Position numbers and translations under genes: made by a program. DNA of 64,000 nt from Pseudemcibacter aquimaris (lineage in GTDB: Bacteria; Pseudomonadota; Alphaproteobacteria; Sphingomonadales; Emcibacteraceae): positions 744,001 through 808,000 of the forward strand of contig NZ_CP079800.1 in NCBI RefSeq assembly GCF_028869115.1, read 5' to 3'. Below, piece by piece: positions 46,081 to 56,427 of the stretch. Numbering within the stretch: the first letter of the stretch is position 1; each line of letters starts with the position of its first letter. The notes under the pieces were generated by a model. That model saw only the letters and a program-made list of their open reading frames with translations, searched no databases and was not told where the DNA came from.

Positions 46081-47451
46081 GTGTATATTTTTGTTGCGTT
46101 TATAGTAGCGGCAGTCATATTCGTCCTGGATATCATCACACCACTTGGTGTTGCTGCCGGGGTGCCATATGTGGCGCTGATTTTATTAGGATTGAAATTT
46201 GAAGACAGGCAATGGTTTTTAAGACTTGCCTATGGTTCTACGTTTTTAATTATTATCGGTTTTTTCCTTTCTGAAAGTTATGCGGTTCTCTGGGTTGTTC
46301 TATTGAACAGGGTTTATGCTTTATCGGCGATCTGGATTACTGCGATTTTACTTTATATGTATAAGGGCGAAAGCCTGCGGTTTCGAGAGGCATTTCGAAG
46401 CTCCACCAATGGTCATGTTGTGTCCGATGATAAGGGCATTATTCTTGCTGTAAATCCGGCAATGGAAAGAATTTTCGGCTATACCGAAGAAGAATTAATG
46501 GGCGAAAATATCACGATCCTGATGCCAAAGAAAAACGGCATGGAACATAGCGTTTATATGGATAGTTATATTCAAACCGGGCATAAAAGAATCATTGGTA
46601 TCGGTCGTGAACTTGTTGCAAAGCATAAAGATGGTCATTTATTTCCCATACATTTGGGAATTGGTGAATTAAAAAGAAAGCGTCAAAGAAATTTTCTGGC
46701 ATCTATTTCAGATATGACTGAAATCACAAGAGCACAAGCAGCCGCTGAAGAAGCCAATATCGCTAAAAGTCAATTTCTCGCTAATATGAGCCATGAATTA
46801 AGAACCCCATTAAATGCCGTGATTGGTTTTAGTGAAATCATTAAAGGTCAAACAATTTCCGACCTTGGTGAAGAGAGAGTCCATGAATATAACGATATTA
46901 TTCATACGGCCGGTACGCATCTGTTGACGATGATTAATGATATTCTTGATATTTCACGTACAGAGGTCGGGGCGATTAAACTTAATCTGACGCCGGTGGA
47001 TTTAAATACCTTGCTACGGTCGGCGATTAATACTTGTCTTGTGAAAATGAAAGAAAATGAAACTGAATCTGAACTGGTTTTTGATGACAATATCAAGATG
47101 GGTTTGTTTGACAGTAAGCTTTTAACACAAGTACTGATTAACCTTATTCATAATGCCAGTAAATTTACCCATAAGGGCAAGATTACTGTATCAGCAGAAC
47201 TTGTTGGTGGTAACAGTGTATGCCTTAAAGTAAATGATACTGGTATCGGCATACCGGAAGATCATCTTGAAAGAATATTTGAACGCTTTGCCATCGTTGA
47301 TAATGCCATGTCACGTAATCATGGTGGGGCAGGGCTTGGACTTTCGCTTGTGCAGAATTTATGTACCATCATGAATGCAGAAGTTTCAGTGAAAAGTGAA
47401 ATTAATAAGGGTACTGAATTCACTGTTATGGTGCCATATAAGGAAGCGTGA
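46081..47451 (+). CDS. FixL-like PAS sensor histidine kinase
   Basis: A 456-residue kinase with a GTG start. It has about four membrane helices (1-95), a PAS domain (about 100-215), HisKA with His238 in MSHELRTPLNAVIGF, and HATPase with NLIHNASKFTHKG, VNDTGIGIPEDHL and GGAGLGLSLVQNL. The PAS shows FixL features: the RIIGIGREL segment and a histidine (His156 in GMEHSVYMDSYIQTG) at the position of the FixL heme ligand. Heme binding and oxygen sensing are possible but not proven; many related PAS domains lack heme. No response regulator is adjacent. Confidence 0.87.
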   Translation: MYIFVAFIVAAVIFVLDIITPLGVAAGVPYVALILLGLKFEDRQWFLRLAYGSTFLIIIGFFLSESYAVLWVVLLNRVYALSAIWITAILLYMYKGESLRFREAFRSSTNGHVVSDDKGIILAVNPAMERIFGYTEEELMGENITILMPKKNGMEHSVYMDSYIQTGHKRIIGIGRELVAKHKDGHLFPIHLGIGELKRKRQRNFLASISDMTEITRAQAAAEEANIAKSQFLANMSHELRTPLNAVIGFSEIIKGQTISDLGEERVHEYNDIIHTAGTHLLTMINDILDISRTEVGAIKLNLTPVDLNTLLRSAINTCLVKMKENETESELVFDDNIKMGLFDSKLLTQVLINLIHNASKFTHKGKITVSAELVGGNSVCLKVNDTGIGIPEDHLERIFERFAIVDNAMSRNHGGAGLGLSLVQNLCTIMNAEVSVKSEINKGTEFTVMVPYKEA

Positions 47452-47456
47452 TCCCT

Positions 47457-47885
47457 TTAAACTTGTTCTCTTATGGATGAATTATAAAAAGTACTTAGAA
47501 GTATTTTTAATATGTCGTGCGGCTGGGTAGTAACCTTATTATTAATCACTTGATCGGATAATTCAGAGATTGCATCGTGCTTAGTCAATGAAATATCTAA
47601 TGCAAGGCCTGCCATTGACCAATCGGCAAAACTTCTTTCAGTAATTTGTTCATCGATTACCTTTGTAACAGCATGGTGGCGGCCATCTTTTTGGATTTTT
47701 GCAAATAAGGTATCAATGGCTTCGTCAGGTCCTTCAATAATTTGAAAGAAGCACGCCCTAGCATAAAGAAGGATACCTGTAATGTCGCTCTTTTGGTTGT
47801 TTGAAACGGCCACTTCAACCAGTTTTTTAAGGTGTTCTTCCTTAAAATTTTTTGTCTGGCTAGAATAATAGGCGATTTGTTTCAT
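47457..47885 (-). CDS. BLUF-domain blue-light sensor
   Basis: A 142-residue BLUF protein. The ATG at 47885 gives MKQIAYYSSQ; eight upstream codons (from 47909) lack family resemblance. The flavin-site residues of BLUF proteins are present: Tyr in AYYSSQ, Asn in SNNQKSDITGILLY, Gln in CFFQIIEGPDEA, and Trp-x-Met in FADWSMAG. KIQKDGRHHAV is also typical. It is a short single-domain BLUF protein that would bind FAD and signal by protein contact. It is tail-to-tail with the PAS kinase. Confidence 0.92.
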   Translation of the reverse strand: MKQIAYYSSQTKNFKEEHLKKLVEVAVSNNQKSDITGILLYARACFFQIIEGPDEAIDTLFAKIQKDGRHHAVTKVIDEQITERSFADWSMAGLALDISLTKHDAISELSDQVINNKVTTQPHDILKILLSTFYNSSIREQV

Positions 47886-47930
47886 GGTATTTTCTTTTCT
47901 TATTACCAATAGGTAAGATCAAGAATACCA

Positions 47931-49109
47931 TTAATTGATTATTTCACCAAGTTTCTGAATGAATGTTTCAATTTCGCTTTCATCATTAAAATAATGCACA
48001 GAAGCCCTAACCAGGTTCGGGAGTTTATTTTTTGTAGCATCTAGTAAAGTGCTATTCGGTTCAGAAAGGCTCGTATTTATTCCTTTTTCACGCAATTTGG
48101 CGACAAGATCTTCTGATTTATGCCCATCCACATGGAATGTTGTAATCGCGCATTGATGTTCACTGATCGCGTGGATATGCATGCCCGGAAGTTCTGATAA
48201 TTTTGTTCTTAATAATCCGGCAAGTTCGTCATTTCTTGCCTTGATGTTTTCAAGACCGACATCAAGCGCATAATCAACGGCTGCGCCAAGGCCAAGGACG
48301 GCTGCATAATTATATTCCCAGTTTTCAAAACGTCTGCCGTCCGGTCTTAACTCATAAATGGTCGGGCTAACCCAATCGGCACTTCGCAGGTCAACAATTG
48401 GCGGGTGCAATTGATCAATGATTGATTTTCTGACATATAAAAAACCGACACCGCGCGGCCCGCGCATATATTTACGGCCTGTTGCGGAAAGCATGTCACA
48501 GCCAAGTTCATCAACATCCAGTGGCATTTGCCCTGCTGACTGGCAGGCATCAAGCAAGAAAAGAATGTTATGTTTTTTGGCAATTTTGCCGACTTCTTGT
48601 ACCTGATTGATAAGGCCGCTATTTGTTGGCACATGGGTTGTTGAAATAAGTTTCACTTTTTCATCAATCATGAACTCAAGCAGTTCCAGATTTAAATTAC
48701 CATCTTCATCGCTTGGGATGACTTCAACGGAAACCTGCTTTTCACGGGCAATATGAAGATAGGCAATGAAGTTGGAAACATATTCTGCCTCAACCGTTAA
48801 AATGCGGTCACCTGGTTTGAAATCGATGGCGTAAAAAGCCATAGCCCAGCCCACAGTGGCATTTTCGACAATGGAAATTTCTGACGCATCTGCATTAATC
48901 ATTTTGGCCACAGATTTATAAACATTATCAATGCGTTCTTTCGCAGCACTCATGGCTTCGTAGCCACCAATAGATGCTTCCAGTTTCAAATGTTCAATTT
49001 GAGTATCCAGCACGGACTGTGGCATCAATGATGCACCGGCATTATTAAAATGAATGATGTTTTGCTTGCCTGGTGTGTCGGCATAGATTTTTACTTTGTT
49101 TAAAGTCAT
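47931..49109 (-). CDS. Class V aminotransferase-fold PLP enzyme (cysteine-desulfurase-like)
   Basis: A 392-residue fold-type I PLP enzyme. I use the ATG at 49109, behind AGGACG, rather than 49163. Motifs are HFNNAGASLMPQSVLD, ENATVGWAMAFYAIDFKPGD, LISTTHVPTNSGLIN, LLDACQSAGQMPLDVDELGCDM, and the PLP lysine in SATGRKYMRGPRGVGFLYV. It resembles cysteine desulfurase, isopenicillin-N-epimerase-like or ergothioneine-type lyases. The active-site cysteine loop of true desulfurases is not obvious, so the reaction is uncertain. Confidence 0.82.
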   Translation of the reverse strand: MTLNKVKIYADTPGKQNIIHFNNAGASLMPQSVLDTQIEHLKLEASIGGYEAMSAAKERIDNVYKSVAKMINADASEISIVENATVGWAMAFYAIDFKPGDRILTVEAEYVSNFIAYLHIAREKQVSVEVIPSDEDGNLNLELLEFMIDEKVKLISTTHVPTNSGLINQVQEVGKIAKKHNILFLLDACQSAGQMPLDVDELGCDMLSATGRKYMRGPRGVGFLYVRKSIIDQLHPPIVDLRSADWVSPTIYELRPDGRRFENWEYNYAAVLGLGAAVDYALDVGLENIKARNDELAGLLRTKLSELPGMHIHAISEHQCAITTFHVDGHKSEDLVAKLREKGINTSLSEPNSTLLDATKNKLPNLVRASVHYFNDESEIETFIQKLGEIIN

Positions 49110-49199
49110 GTTACGTCCTATGTCATTTGGGCAGAATAGAACATAAAAATATCGCTTCCTCAATTTAAAAATTTAAGTTAGCATGGCAAAAAAAATAAT

Positions 49200-50798
49200 A
49201 TGGGAAGTTATATATTGAACAGGTTTTATCTTGTTTTTATTTTTTATTACTTGGGCGCGTGTTTTTCCGCGGCCCAATCTTTCCAGTTTGTTGAAGCAAC
49301 CATTGGGGATATTCATAAAGCACTTCAGTCAGGTCATGTGACGTGTCGGGATATCGTTTCCGGTTATATGGACCGTATTAATTATTTTGATGAAGACACA
49401 AAATTAAACGCGATTACGGTGATAAATCGTGGTGCCCTTGCCAAGGCTGATGCCATAGATGAAAAAATTGCAAATGGTGAAAAATTAGGGTCGCTTTATT
49501 GTGCACCGATACTTGTAAAAGATAATTTTGATACGCATGACCTGCCAACAACTGGTGGTTCCATTGCGTTAAAAGATAATTACCCACCTGATGATGCCTT
49601 TATGGTTAGGAAACTGCGCGAAGCAGATGCAATTGTTATCGCAAAAACCAATATGGCAGAATGGGCGTTTAGCCCGCGTAAAACCAAAAGTTCATCATAC
49701 GGCACAACTGCAAACGCATATGATTTGACAAGAGTGCCAGCGGGATCAAGTGGCGGAACAGCGTCTGCAACGGCGGCTAGTTTTGGGGTTGCGGGCATGG
49801 GGTCGGATACGGGAAATAGCATTCGGGGGCCATCTTCACATCTTGCCTTATTCGGCATTCGTTCAACAATTGGGCTGACTAGTCGTGACGGTATTATTCC
49901 GCTTGCATGGGACCGTGATATTGCGGGGCCAATGACAAGATCGGTCGAGGACGGCGCAAAAATATTTAATGTGGTCGCGGGCTATGATCCGGCAGATCCG
50001 ATGACGAAATTTGGTAAAGGAAAACACAAAGCAGATTATACAAAGTTTCTTGATAAAAATGGTCTTAAAGGAAAACGCATTGGTGTGTTGCGAGATCTTG
50101 TATTTACAGAAGATGCTGATCCTGCGGTTACAGCTTTATTTATTCAGGCGGTCGAGGATTTAAAAGCCGCAGGGGCCATTATTGTTGATCCATTCACCAT
50201 TGATAATTTTGCAGCTCATCGTGATGCCGATAATTTCTGTTCTCGTTTTAGGTATGATATGCATGAGTATCTAAAATCATTGGGACCGGATGCGCCAATT
50301 AAGGATGTAATGATGGTTTTGGAAACAGGACAGCATACACCGGATGTGCGTGGTGGGCTTGAAAGCTTTGGTGCCGGGCCGCTTGATGTTCATCCGAATG
50401 ATCAGAACCCGCCTTGTATGGAATATCCAAACCATGAAGGACGAAATGCGTTTAAGAAAGATGTCCTTGCAGCAATGGATAAACACAATGTGGATGTCAT
50501 CATTTACCCGACATGGACAAATCCGCCAGCCACATTGATGCGCGCTGATCAGGATTATAAAGGGGATAATAGCCAGCTGATTGCTCCATCAACCGGACTT
50601 CCAGCTGCAACTGTACCGATGGGATATACTCACGGAAACTTACCTGCGGGGTTACAGTTTTTAGCGCGGGATTATCAGGAAGATATTTTATTTACCGTTT
50701 CATATGCTTATGAACAAAAAACAAAACACCGGAGGCCGCCACGTCGCTTTCCGGAAATCGACAGAATAACTCAATTTGCAAAAGTGGATATAAAATGA
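49200..50798 (+). CDS. Exported amidase-signature enzyme
   Basis: A 532-residue amidase with an N-terminal hydrophobic signal (about 7-24) ahead of the enzyme domain. The Ser-Ser-Lys catalytic triad is visible: Lys in [15 protein letters not shown], and the serines in [15 protein letters not shown] and [13 protein letters not shown]. Amidase-signature enzymes cleave carboxylic amides; the substrate is unknown. It overlaps fhs by 4 bp (ATGA), so the two are translationally coupled. Confidence 0.88.
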   Translation: MGSYILNRFYLVFIFYYLGACFSAAQSFQFVEATIGDIHKALQSGHVTCRDIVSGYMDRINYFDEDTKLNAITVINRGALAKADAIDEKIANGEKLGSLYCAPILVKDNFDTHDLPTTGGSIALKDNYPPDDAFMVRKLREADAIVIAKTNMAEWAFSPRKTKSSSYGTTANAYDLTRVPAGSSGGTASATAASFGVAGMGSDTGNSIRGPSSHLALFGIRSTIGLTSRDGIIPLAWDRDIAGPMTRSVEDGAKIFNVVAGYDPADPMTKFGKGKHKADYTKFLDKNGLKGKRIGVLRDLVFTEDADPAVTALFIQAVEDLKAAGAIIVDPFTIDNFAAHRDADNFCSRFRYDMHEYLKSLGPDAPIKDVMMVLETGQHTPDVRGGLESFGAGPLDVHPNDQNPPCMEYPNHEGRNAFKKDVLAAMDKHNVDVIIYPTWTNPPATLMRADQDYKGDNSQLIAPSTGLPAATVPMGYTHGNLPAGLQFLARDYQEDILFTVSYAYEQKTKHRRPPRRFPEIDRITQFAKVDIK

Positions 50799-52477
50799 CT
50801 AACGAATATAAAAGCGATATTGAAATCGCACGCGAAGCAACTGCAAAACCAATTCAGGAAATCGCAGATAAAATTGATATTCCCGAAGATGCGCTGATCA
50901 GGTACGGCGATGACAAGGCAAAAGTGAGCCTTGATTATATTGAAAGTTTAAAAGACAAGCCGGATGGAAAGCTGATTCTCGTGACGGCGATCACACCAAC
51001 ACCGGCCGGTGAAGGTAAGACAACCACGACAGTTGGACTTGGTGATGGTCTTAATAAAATCGGTAAAAAAGCGATGATTTGTATTCGCGAACCATCCCTT
51101 GGTCCATGCTTTGGAATGAAGGGGGGCGCTGCCGGTGGTGGTTATGCACAAGTGATCCCGATGGAAGATATCAACCTGCATTTTACGGGTGATTTCCACG
51201 CGATTACGTCAGCCAATAACCTGCTTGCGGCGATGATTGATAATCATAATTATTGGGGTAATGCATCACAGCTGGATAACCGCCGTATCGTTTGGCGCCG
51301 TGTTATGGATATGAATGACCGCAGTTTACGTAATATCGCAACATCACTTGGTGGTGTGGCAAATGGTTTCCCACGTGAAGGCGGATTTGACATCACGCCA
51401 GCATCGGAAGTGATGGCGATTTTCTGTTTGGCGAGCGGCATTGATGACCTGCGCCGCCGTCTTGGTGGTATTACAATTGGTCAAACACGTGACCGCAAAC
51501 CGGTATATGCCCGTGAAGTAAAGGCGGACGGCCCGATGACAGTGCTTCTTAAAGATGCATTACAGCCGAACCTAGTGCAAACACTTGAACATAATCCGGC
51601 GTTCATTCATGGTGGGCCATTTGCAAATATTGCCCATGGTTGTAATACGGTGATGGCAACAAAAGCCGCGCTTAAAATGGCAGATTATGTTGTGACAGAG
51701 GCCGGTTTCGGTGCTGATCTTGGTGCGGAGAAATTCTTTGATATCAAATGTCGTAAAGCTGGTCTTAGCCCAGATTGCGTTGTGCTTGTAGCGACTGTTC
51801 GTGCGCTTAAGATGCATGGTGGCGTGGCGAAAGATGATTTAGGAAAAGAAGATGTTGATGCAGTGAATAAGGGATTAGAGAACCTTGAACGCCACGCGGA
51901 AAACATTAAGAAATTTGGGGTTGATGCGGTGGTTGGTATTAACCGTTTCCCAACGGATACGGACGCTGAAATTCAAGCCGTGGTTGATGCATGTGCGAAA
52001 GTTGGAATCAAGGCCGTTGAAAGTTATCACTGGGCACACGGAAGTGACGGAAGTGCTGAACTTGCGCAGGTTGTTGCAGATACTATTGACGAAGGAAACG
52101 CAGATTTTAATGTATTATACCCTGATCATCTGAACCTGATGACCAAGATCGAAGTGATTGCAAAAGAGATTTACCGTGCGGATGAGGTCTTTGCTGATCA
52201 GAAAATCAGAAACCAACTTAAAGATTTTGAAAAGGATGGTTTTGGACATTTGCCAGTTTGCATGGCCAAAACGCAGTATAGTTTTTCAACGGACCCAGCA
52301 TTAAAAGGCGCGCCGAGCGGATATGGAGTCCCGATTAGGGAAGTGCGCATTTCATCCGGTGCTGAATTTATCCTTGTGGTTTGTGGTGCAATCATGACCA
52401 TGCCGGGACTTCCGCGTGTGCCAGCGGCGGAAGCCATTGAAATTGATGAGGACGGTTTGGTTCAAGGACTGTTCTAA
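50795..52477 (+). CDS. fhs: Formate-tetrahydrofolate ligase
   Basis: A 560-residue enzyme making 10-formyl-THF from formate, THF and ATP. Family patterns are [21 protein letters not shown] (P-loop), [32 protein letters not shown]-type segment (here [19 protein letters not shown]), and [14 protein letters not shown]. Length fits. It begins within the last codons of the amidase gene. It may use formate arising from amide or one-carbon breakdown. Confidence 0.96.
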   Translation: MTNEYKSDIEIAREATAKPIQEIADKIDIPEDALIRYGDDKAKVSLDYIESLKDKPDGKLILVTAITPTPAGEGKTTTTVGLGDGLNKIGKKAMICIREPSLGPCFGMKGGAAGGGYAQVIPMEDINLHFTGDFHAITSANNLLAAMIDNHNYWGNASQLDNRRIVWRRVMDMNDRSLRNIATSLGGVANGFPREGGFDITPASEVMAIFCLASGIDDLRRRLGGITIGQTRDRKPVYAREVKADGPMTVLLKDALQPNLVQTLEHNPAFIHGGPFANIAHGCNTVMATKAALKMADYVVTEAGFGADLGAEKFFDIKCRKAGLSPDCVVLVATVRALKMHGGVAKDDLGKEDVDAVNKGLENLERHAENIKKFGVDAVVGINRFPTDTDAEIQAVVDACAKVGIKAVESYHWAHGSDGSAELAQVVADTIDEGNADFNVLYPDHLNLMTKIEVIAKEIYRADEVFADQKIRNQLKDFEKDGFGHLPVCMAKTQYSFSTDPALKGAPSGYGVPIREVRISSGAEFILVVCGAIMTMPGLPRVPAAEAIEIDEDGLVQGLF

Positions 52478-52498
52478 TATTTTATAAATCAAATTATT

Positions 52499-52533
52499 AC
52501 GCCGTCTAATAAGAAAATATTGGACGGCGTTTT
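52499..52533 (+). terminator. Rho-independent terminator after fhs
   Basis: ACGCCGTCTAATA (52499-52511) pairs with TATTGGACGGCGT (52518-52530, one T-G pair) around the 6-base loop AGAAAA, followed by TTT. Confidence 0.85.
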
Positions 52534-52636
52534 CAATTTTTCATCATTGCATCCAGTATAAAGTTATATAAGATAAAATTAATGAAAATGACTGATGCAA
52601 ATCAGTTATTATTGGAAATAATAATAGGGGGGAATA

Positions 52637-53242
52637 ATGAATTTCAAAACAAATAGAAAAAAACCAGTTTTTGGTCGTAAAAAGGTAAGTAAGAAAAATA
52701 TTCCAAGTAACACAATGTTCTCAAAGGATGAGCGTCTTTCTATAATGAAAAAAGAATTGAAGAAAGATTTCGTTTCTTTTGACGATGCTAAAGTAAGGCA
52801 CAAAGAATTATTGGAGAAAATTAATCTTCAAATTAGGGAGAGGGGATGTGTTGGTATTAATTGGGTGCCTTTGTGTAAAACTGCATGCGAAAAAGGAGAA
52901 ATATCTTCTTTTTTGCTAGAAGAGCTTGGGTTAGACCCATTTTTAAAATGGAATAGCCTTTATTTTGCTAAAGACGAGAAAACGGCATTTATATTTGATA
53001 CGGTCTTGTATGAACCTAGATTAGAAGGATTATACAACGATCAAATTCTGGTATTGATCAAGAATGCGCGAGATGGTTGGGAAAAAGCAAAAGAGCAATA
53101 TTTGATGACAGGTAATCTACGTGAATTAAAAACATATAGAGATGTATTGAAAATTCAATTTGCGAATATCTCAGCAGATGTAGATAAAATTATTTACGCC
53201 AATAAGCAAAATCATATTCAACATTTCTTTAGTATCAAATGA
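52637..53242 (+). CDS. Hypothetical protein
   Basis: A 201-residue protein with RBS AGGGGGG 7 bases upstream. No signal peptide or membrane segment is seen. The N-terminus is lysine-rich (about 1-25); the rest is helical and charged, with FVSFDDAKVRHKELLEKINLQ and two cysteines near residues 75-80. I do not recognise a family. The gene is AT-rich, stands alone between fhs and the TAXI gene, and could be an acquired or lineage-specific gene. Confidence 0.6.
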   Translation: MNFKTNRKKPVFGRKKVSKKNIPSNTMFSKDERLSIMKKELKKDFVSFDDAKVRHKELLEKINLQIRERGCVGINWVPLCKTACEKGEISSFLLEELGLDPFLKWNSLYFAKDEKTAFIFDTVLYEPRLEGLYNDQILVLIKNARDGWEKAKEQYLMTGNLRELKTYRDVLKIQFANISADVDKIIYANKQNHIQHFFSIK

Positions 53243-53365
53243 TAGTAATCTTAAGAATAGAACATTATTAATAGCCTAATCCCATTGAATTCATCATTAA
53301 AATCATTAAGATGTTTTGTGATATAATATTACAAAAAATATTAAATAGGGATTTTATGTCAGATC

Positions 53366-54382
53366 ATGAGGCAGTTTTTTAAGAATACAGCATTATTTAT
53401 TCTTGGGTTTATGGTGGTTCTGGCTACATCTATCCCATCTTTTGCTCAAAGCAGGCAATTTACAATTGGTACCGGTTTTGTCGGCAGTTCAATGCATGCG
53501 CTGGGAACTGTTATGGCAAAGCATATGCAGAAAAATTTGCGCATGCGTGTGACAGCACGTCCCCATGTGGGGCCAAGTGCCTTTATGCCGTTGATTAATG
53601 CAGGTGAAATCACCATGGGCTTATCATCCATGAGTGAATCAAATGCATCTTACCTAGGGCTTGAAACGGATCCGATGAAAGATGTCCGCACCATTGGGCG
53701 CATTGTTACAATGCCTTTTGCCTTTGTTGTACGTAAGGATAGCGGCATTAACACCATCGAGGATTTAAAAGGCAAGCGTGTGGTGTTGGATTTTGCTGCG
53801 GCTGGTGCATTAACGGAAATGACACAAACTATGCTTGATGGTGCCGGGTTAAGCCGCGATGATGTTGAGGTCGTTACGGTTTCTGGTGTTGGCCAAGGGA
53901 TCGAGGCTGTCGTCGAAGGAAATGCAGACGCAGCACCAGGAAGTGTGAGCATGGCCGCGGTTCGAAAAGCCAATGCCACAGCGGGGATCACGATCCCAAG
54001 TCTTGAAAAAGAAGGATTTGAAGAAAGGTTGGCGCAGACAGCTTCTTCGCCCATTAGGCCATTTGTCGTTGCCGCAGGCAGTTATCCGGGTATTGAAAAA
54101 GAAACACGCATTTTTGGTATGGATATTTATATTGTTGTTCCGGCATCGCTATCCGATGTGGATGTGGTAAAAATTATGGATGTGCTTCATAATAATTGGG
54201 ATGATATGGCAAAGGATTATGCGGGACTTGCAAATTTTGCACCAGCTGGACTAGTGCATGAAACACAAACCGTGCCGTACCACAAAGCCGCCATTGAATA
54301 TTTCAAAAGCGATAAAGGTGGAAACATTTGGGACGCTGAGGCCGAAGCACGAAATCAAAAATTATTGGATGTCTGGAAATAA
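53366..54382 (+). CDS. TAXI-family TRAP transporter solute-binding protein
   Basis: A 338-residue periplasmic binding protein with signal peptide (about 1-28, ending PSFAQ). TAXI features are FTIGTGFVGSSMHALGTVMAKHM, the SMSESNASYLG region and IEDLKGKRVVLDFAAAGALTEM. It would deliver a small organic acid to the fused permease encoded next (6-bp gap). The ligand is unknown. Confidence 0.9.
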   Translation: MRQFFKNTALFILGFMVVLATSIPSFAQSRQFTIGTGFVGSSMHALGTVMAKHMQKNLRMRVTARPHVGPSAFMPLINAGEITMGLSSMSESNASYLGLETDPMKDVRTIGRIVTMPFAFVVRKDSGINTIEDLKGKRVVLDFAAAGALTEMTQTMLDGAGLSRDDVEVVTVSGVGQGIEAVVEGNADAAPGSVSMAAVRKANATAGITIPSLEKEGFEERLAQTASSPIRPFVVAAGSYPGIEKETRIFGMDIYIVVPASLSDVDVVKIMDVLHNNWDDMAKDYAGLANFAPAGLVHETQTVPYHKAAIEYFKSDKGGNIWDAEAEARNQKLLDVWK

Positions 54383-54388
54383 GTAATC

Positions 54389-56311
54389 GTGAGTGATCAA
54401 CATAGTCAGGCAGAGGAACCATTCTTAAAAAAAGCAGTCAATGTTTTTATGTTCGGTGTTCCAATATTGTGTGGCATTGGTTGGATCATGGGTGTTCCAC
54501 TACAGCTTGGATTATCAGTACTAAGCGGTAATTATCTGGCATTATTAATTGGTTTTTCGGTGGCTGCCGCCTTTATATACTGGCCATATGGCGAGCAGGT
54601 AAAATCCTATGATTATATTTTAGCCTTTCTTGCCTGTGCAGCTTGGCTACTATGCGCTTATCATTATGAAGAATGGCTTTTAAATCAGCATGAGAGAACC
54701 TTGTTTAAAGTATCAATGGCGATTGCATCGATTGGCCTTTTGACCGAAGGGGTTCGAAAAACTACCGGAAATGGTATGGCGGTTATCATATTGGCATCAC
54801 TTTTATATGGTGTGTTTGGTCATAAGGCGCCAGGGATATTCGAGGGGGCGCAAAATGATTATGATGCGCTGTTTATGTATCTTTATATTGATAGTAGCGC
54901 GGTGCTTGGTTTTATCATTATGGTGGCGGGGACATTGATCCTTGGGTTTTTGATCCTTGGACAGGTAATGCAAGCGAGTGGCGCAACAACATTTTTTTCC
55001 GATATTGCCATGGCATCCATCGGCCATAGACGAGGTGGCCCTGCGAAAGTATCTGTGGTTGGCAGTTCATTGATGGGAACGGTAAGCGGTGCAACGGTTG
55101 CTAATATTATGTCAACGGGCATGGTTTCAATTCCGCTTATGAAACGAAACGGATTTAAAGGATCAATGGCCGCAGGGATCGAGGCCGTTGCATCTAACGG
55201 CAGTCAACTTGCCCCGCCCGTAATGGGGGCAACAGCATTTATCATCGCGGAATATTTGGAAATGCCATATTCCACAATTGTTGCGGCGGCGATCATCCCG
55301 GCAATCGTTTATTATTTATTTCTATTTTGTCAGATCGATTTTTATGCCCGTGATAAGGGACTTGAAGGATTAAAGAAGTCGGAACTTCCGAACCTGATGA
55401 ATGTGCTTAAATCGGGCTGGCTCTTTATCATCCCACTTGGGGTGCTTTTGTTTTTCTTATTTGTTCTTAATTTTAATCCGGCAAAATCCGCGTTATATGC
55501 GACGCTTTCGTTACTTGTTCTGGCGCTTTTGAAATTTAGGAAACTTCCGACATTATCGCTTATGTATGATTGTCTGGTGCAGCTTGGAAAACCATTTGTA
55601 ATGCTTGTGATGATTTGCGGTGGAGCAGGGGTCATCATTGGCGTCATTAATATGAGCGGCCTTGGTTTTAGTATCGCGCTCGCATTAAGTGATGTTGGTA
55701 TGGCGTACGGTTTATTTGTGATGTTATTGCTTACGGCATTTGCGTCCATTGTTCTTGGGATGGGGATGCCGACATCGGCCGTCTATATTATTGTGGCGAT
55801 GTTACTTGCGCCATCAATTGCCGATATGGGCGTGCCCTTAATCGCTGCGCATTTCTTCGTTTTTTATTTTGGCCTTGCGTCTTTCTTAACGCCGCCCGTT
55901 GCAATTGCATCGTATGCGGCGGCCAGTCTCGCGAAAGCAGACCTTAAGGAAACAAGTATTGCGGGGCTTAAGTTAGGTCTTTCTGCCTTTATTATTCCGT
56001 TCTATTTTATATATAATCCTGAAATCCTGATGGTTGGCGATTGGCCGGATATCCTTATTGGATTTGCACTGCTTGCAATCGCAGGTGTCCTTCTTGCGCG
56101 AGCGATAACGTTATTTTCTAGCGAAGAATATAAAACAAATTTTTATGGCATGATTGATTTAACGGGTTCATTAGTGGTCGGCACGGCGACTATCTGGCTT
56201 GGTAATGATAGTGTCTTTATATACGCGGTTGTCTTAATCGGGGCGATAGCAATTATCCTCGGTAATCGTTTTTTGAAAAGCAATGAAGCGACCGACGGCG
56301 AATTAGAATAA
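54389..56311 (+). CDS. TRAP transporter fused DctQ-DctM permease
   Basis: A 640-residue permease with about 16 or more hydrophobic segments, the fused type that works with TAXI binding proteins. DctM-type stretches include GTVSGATVANIMSTGMVSIPLM, EAVASNGSQLAPPVMGATAFI and GMGMPTSAVYIIVAMLLAPSI. It drives sodium-coupled import of the solute held by the TAXI protein. The start codon is GTG. Confidence 0.92.
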   Translation: MSDQHSQAEEPFLKKAVNVFMFGVPILCGIGWIMGVPLQLGLSVLSGNYLALLIGFSVAAAFIYWPYGEQVKSYDYILAFLACAAWLLCAYHYEEWLLNQHERTLFKVSMAIASIGLLTEGVRKTTGNGMAVIILASLLYGVFGHKAPGIFEGAQNDYDALFMYLYIDSSAVLGFIIMVAGTLILGFLILGQVMQASGATTFFSDIAMASIGHRRGGPAKVSVVGSSLMGTVSGATVANIMSTGMVSIPLMKRNGFKGSMAAGIEAVASNGSQLAPPVMGATAFIIAEYLEMPYSTIVAAAIIPAIVYYLFLFCQIDFYARDKGLEGLKKSELPNLMNVLKSGWLFIIPLGVLLFFLFVLNFNPAKSALYATLSLLVLALLKFRKLPTLSLMYDCLVQLGKPFVMLVMICGGAGVIIGVINMSGLGFSIALALSDVGMAYGLFVMLLLTAFASIVLGMGMPTSAVYIIVAMLLAPSIADMGVPLIAAHFFVFYFGLASFLTPPVAIASYAAASLAKADLKETSIAGLKLGLSAFIIPFYFIYNPEILMVGDWPDILIGFALLAIAGVLLARAITLFSSEEYKTNFYGMIDLTGSLVVGTATIWLGNDSVFIYAVVLIGAIAIILGNRFLKSNEATDGELE

Positions 56312-56427
56312 ATTATTTACGCGTAAGATAATTTCATCCAATTTTCACAAATATGTTATTTGCTTTTTCAATATAATGTTATAGTGTAACAAAAATTAAA
56401 TAGGGTAATTAAGATAACGAGGAAAAT

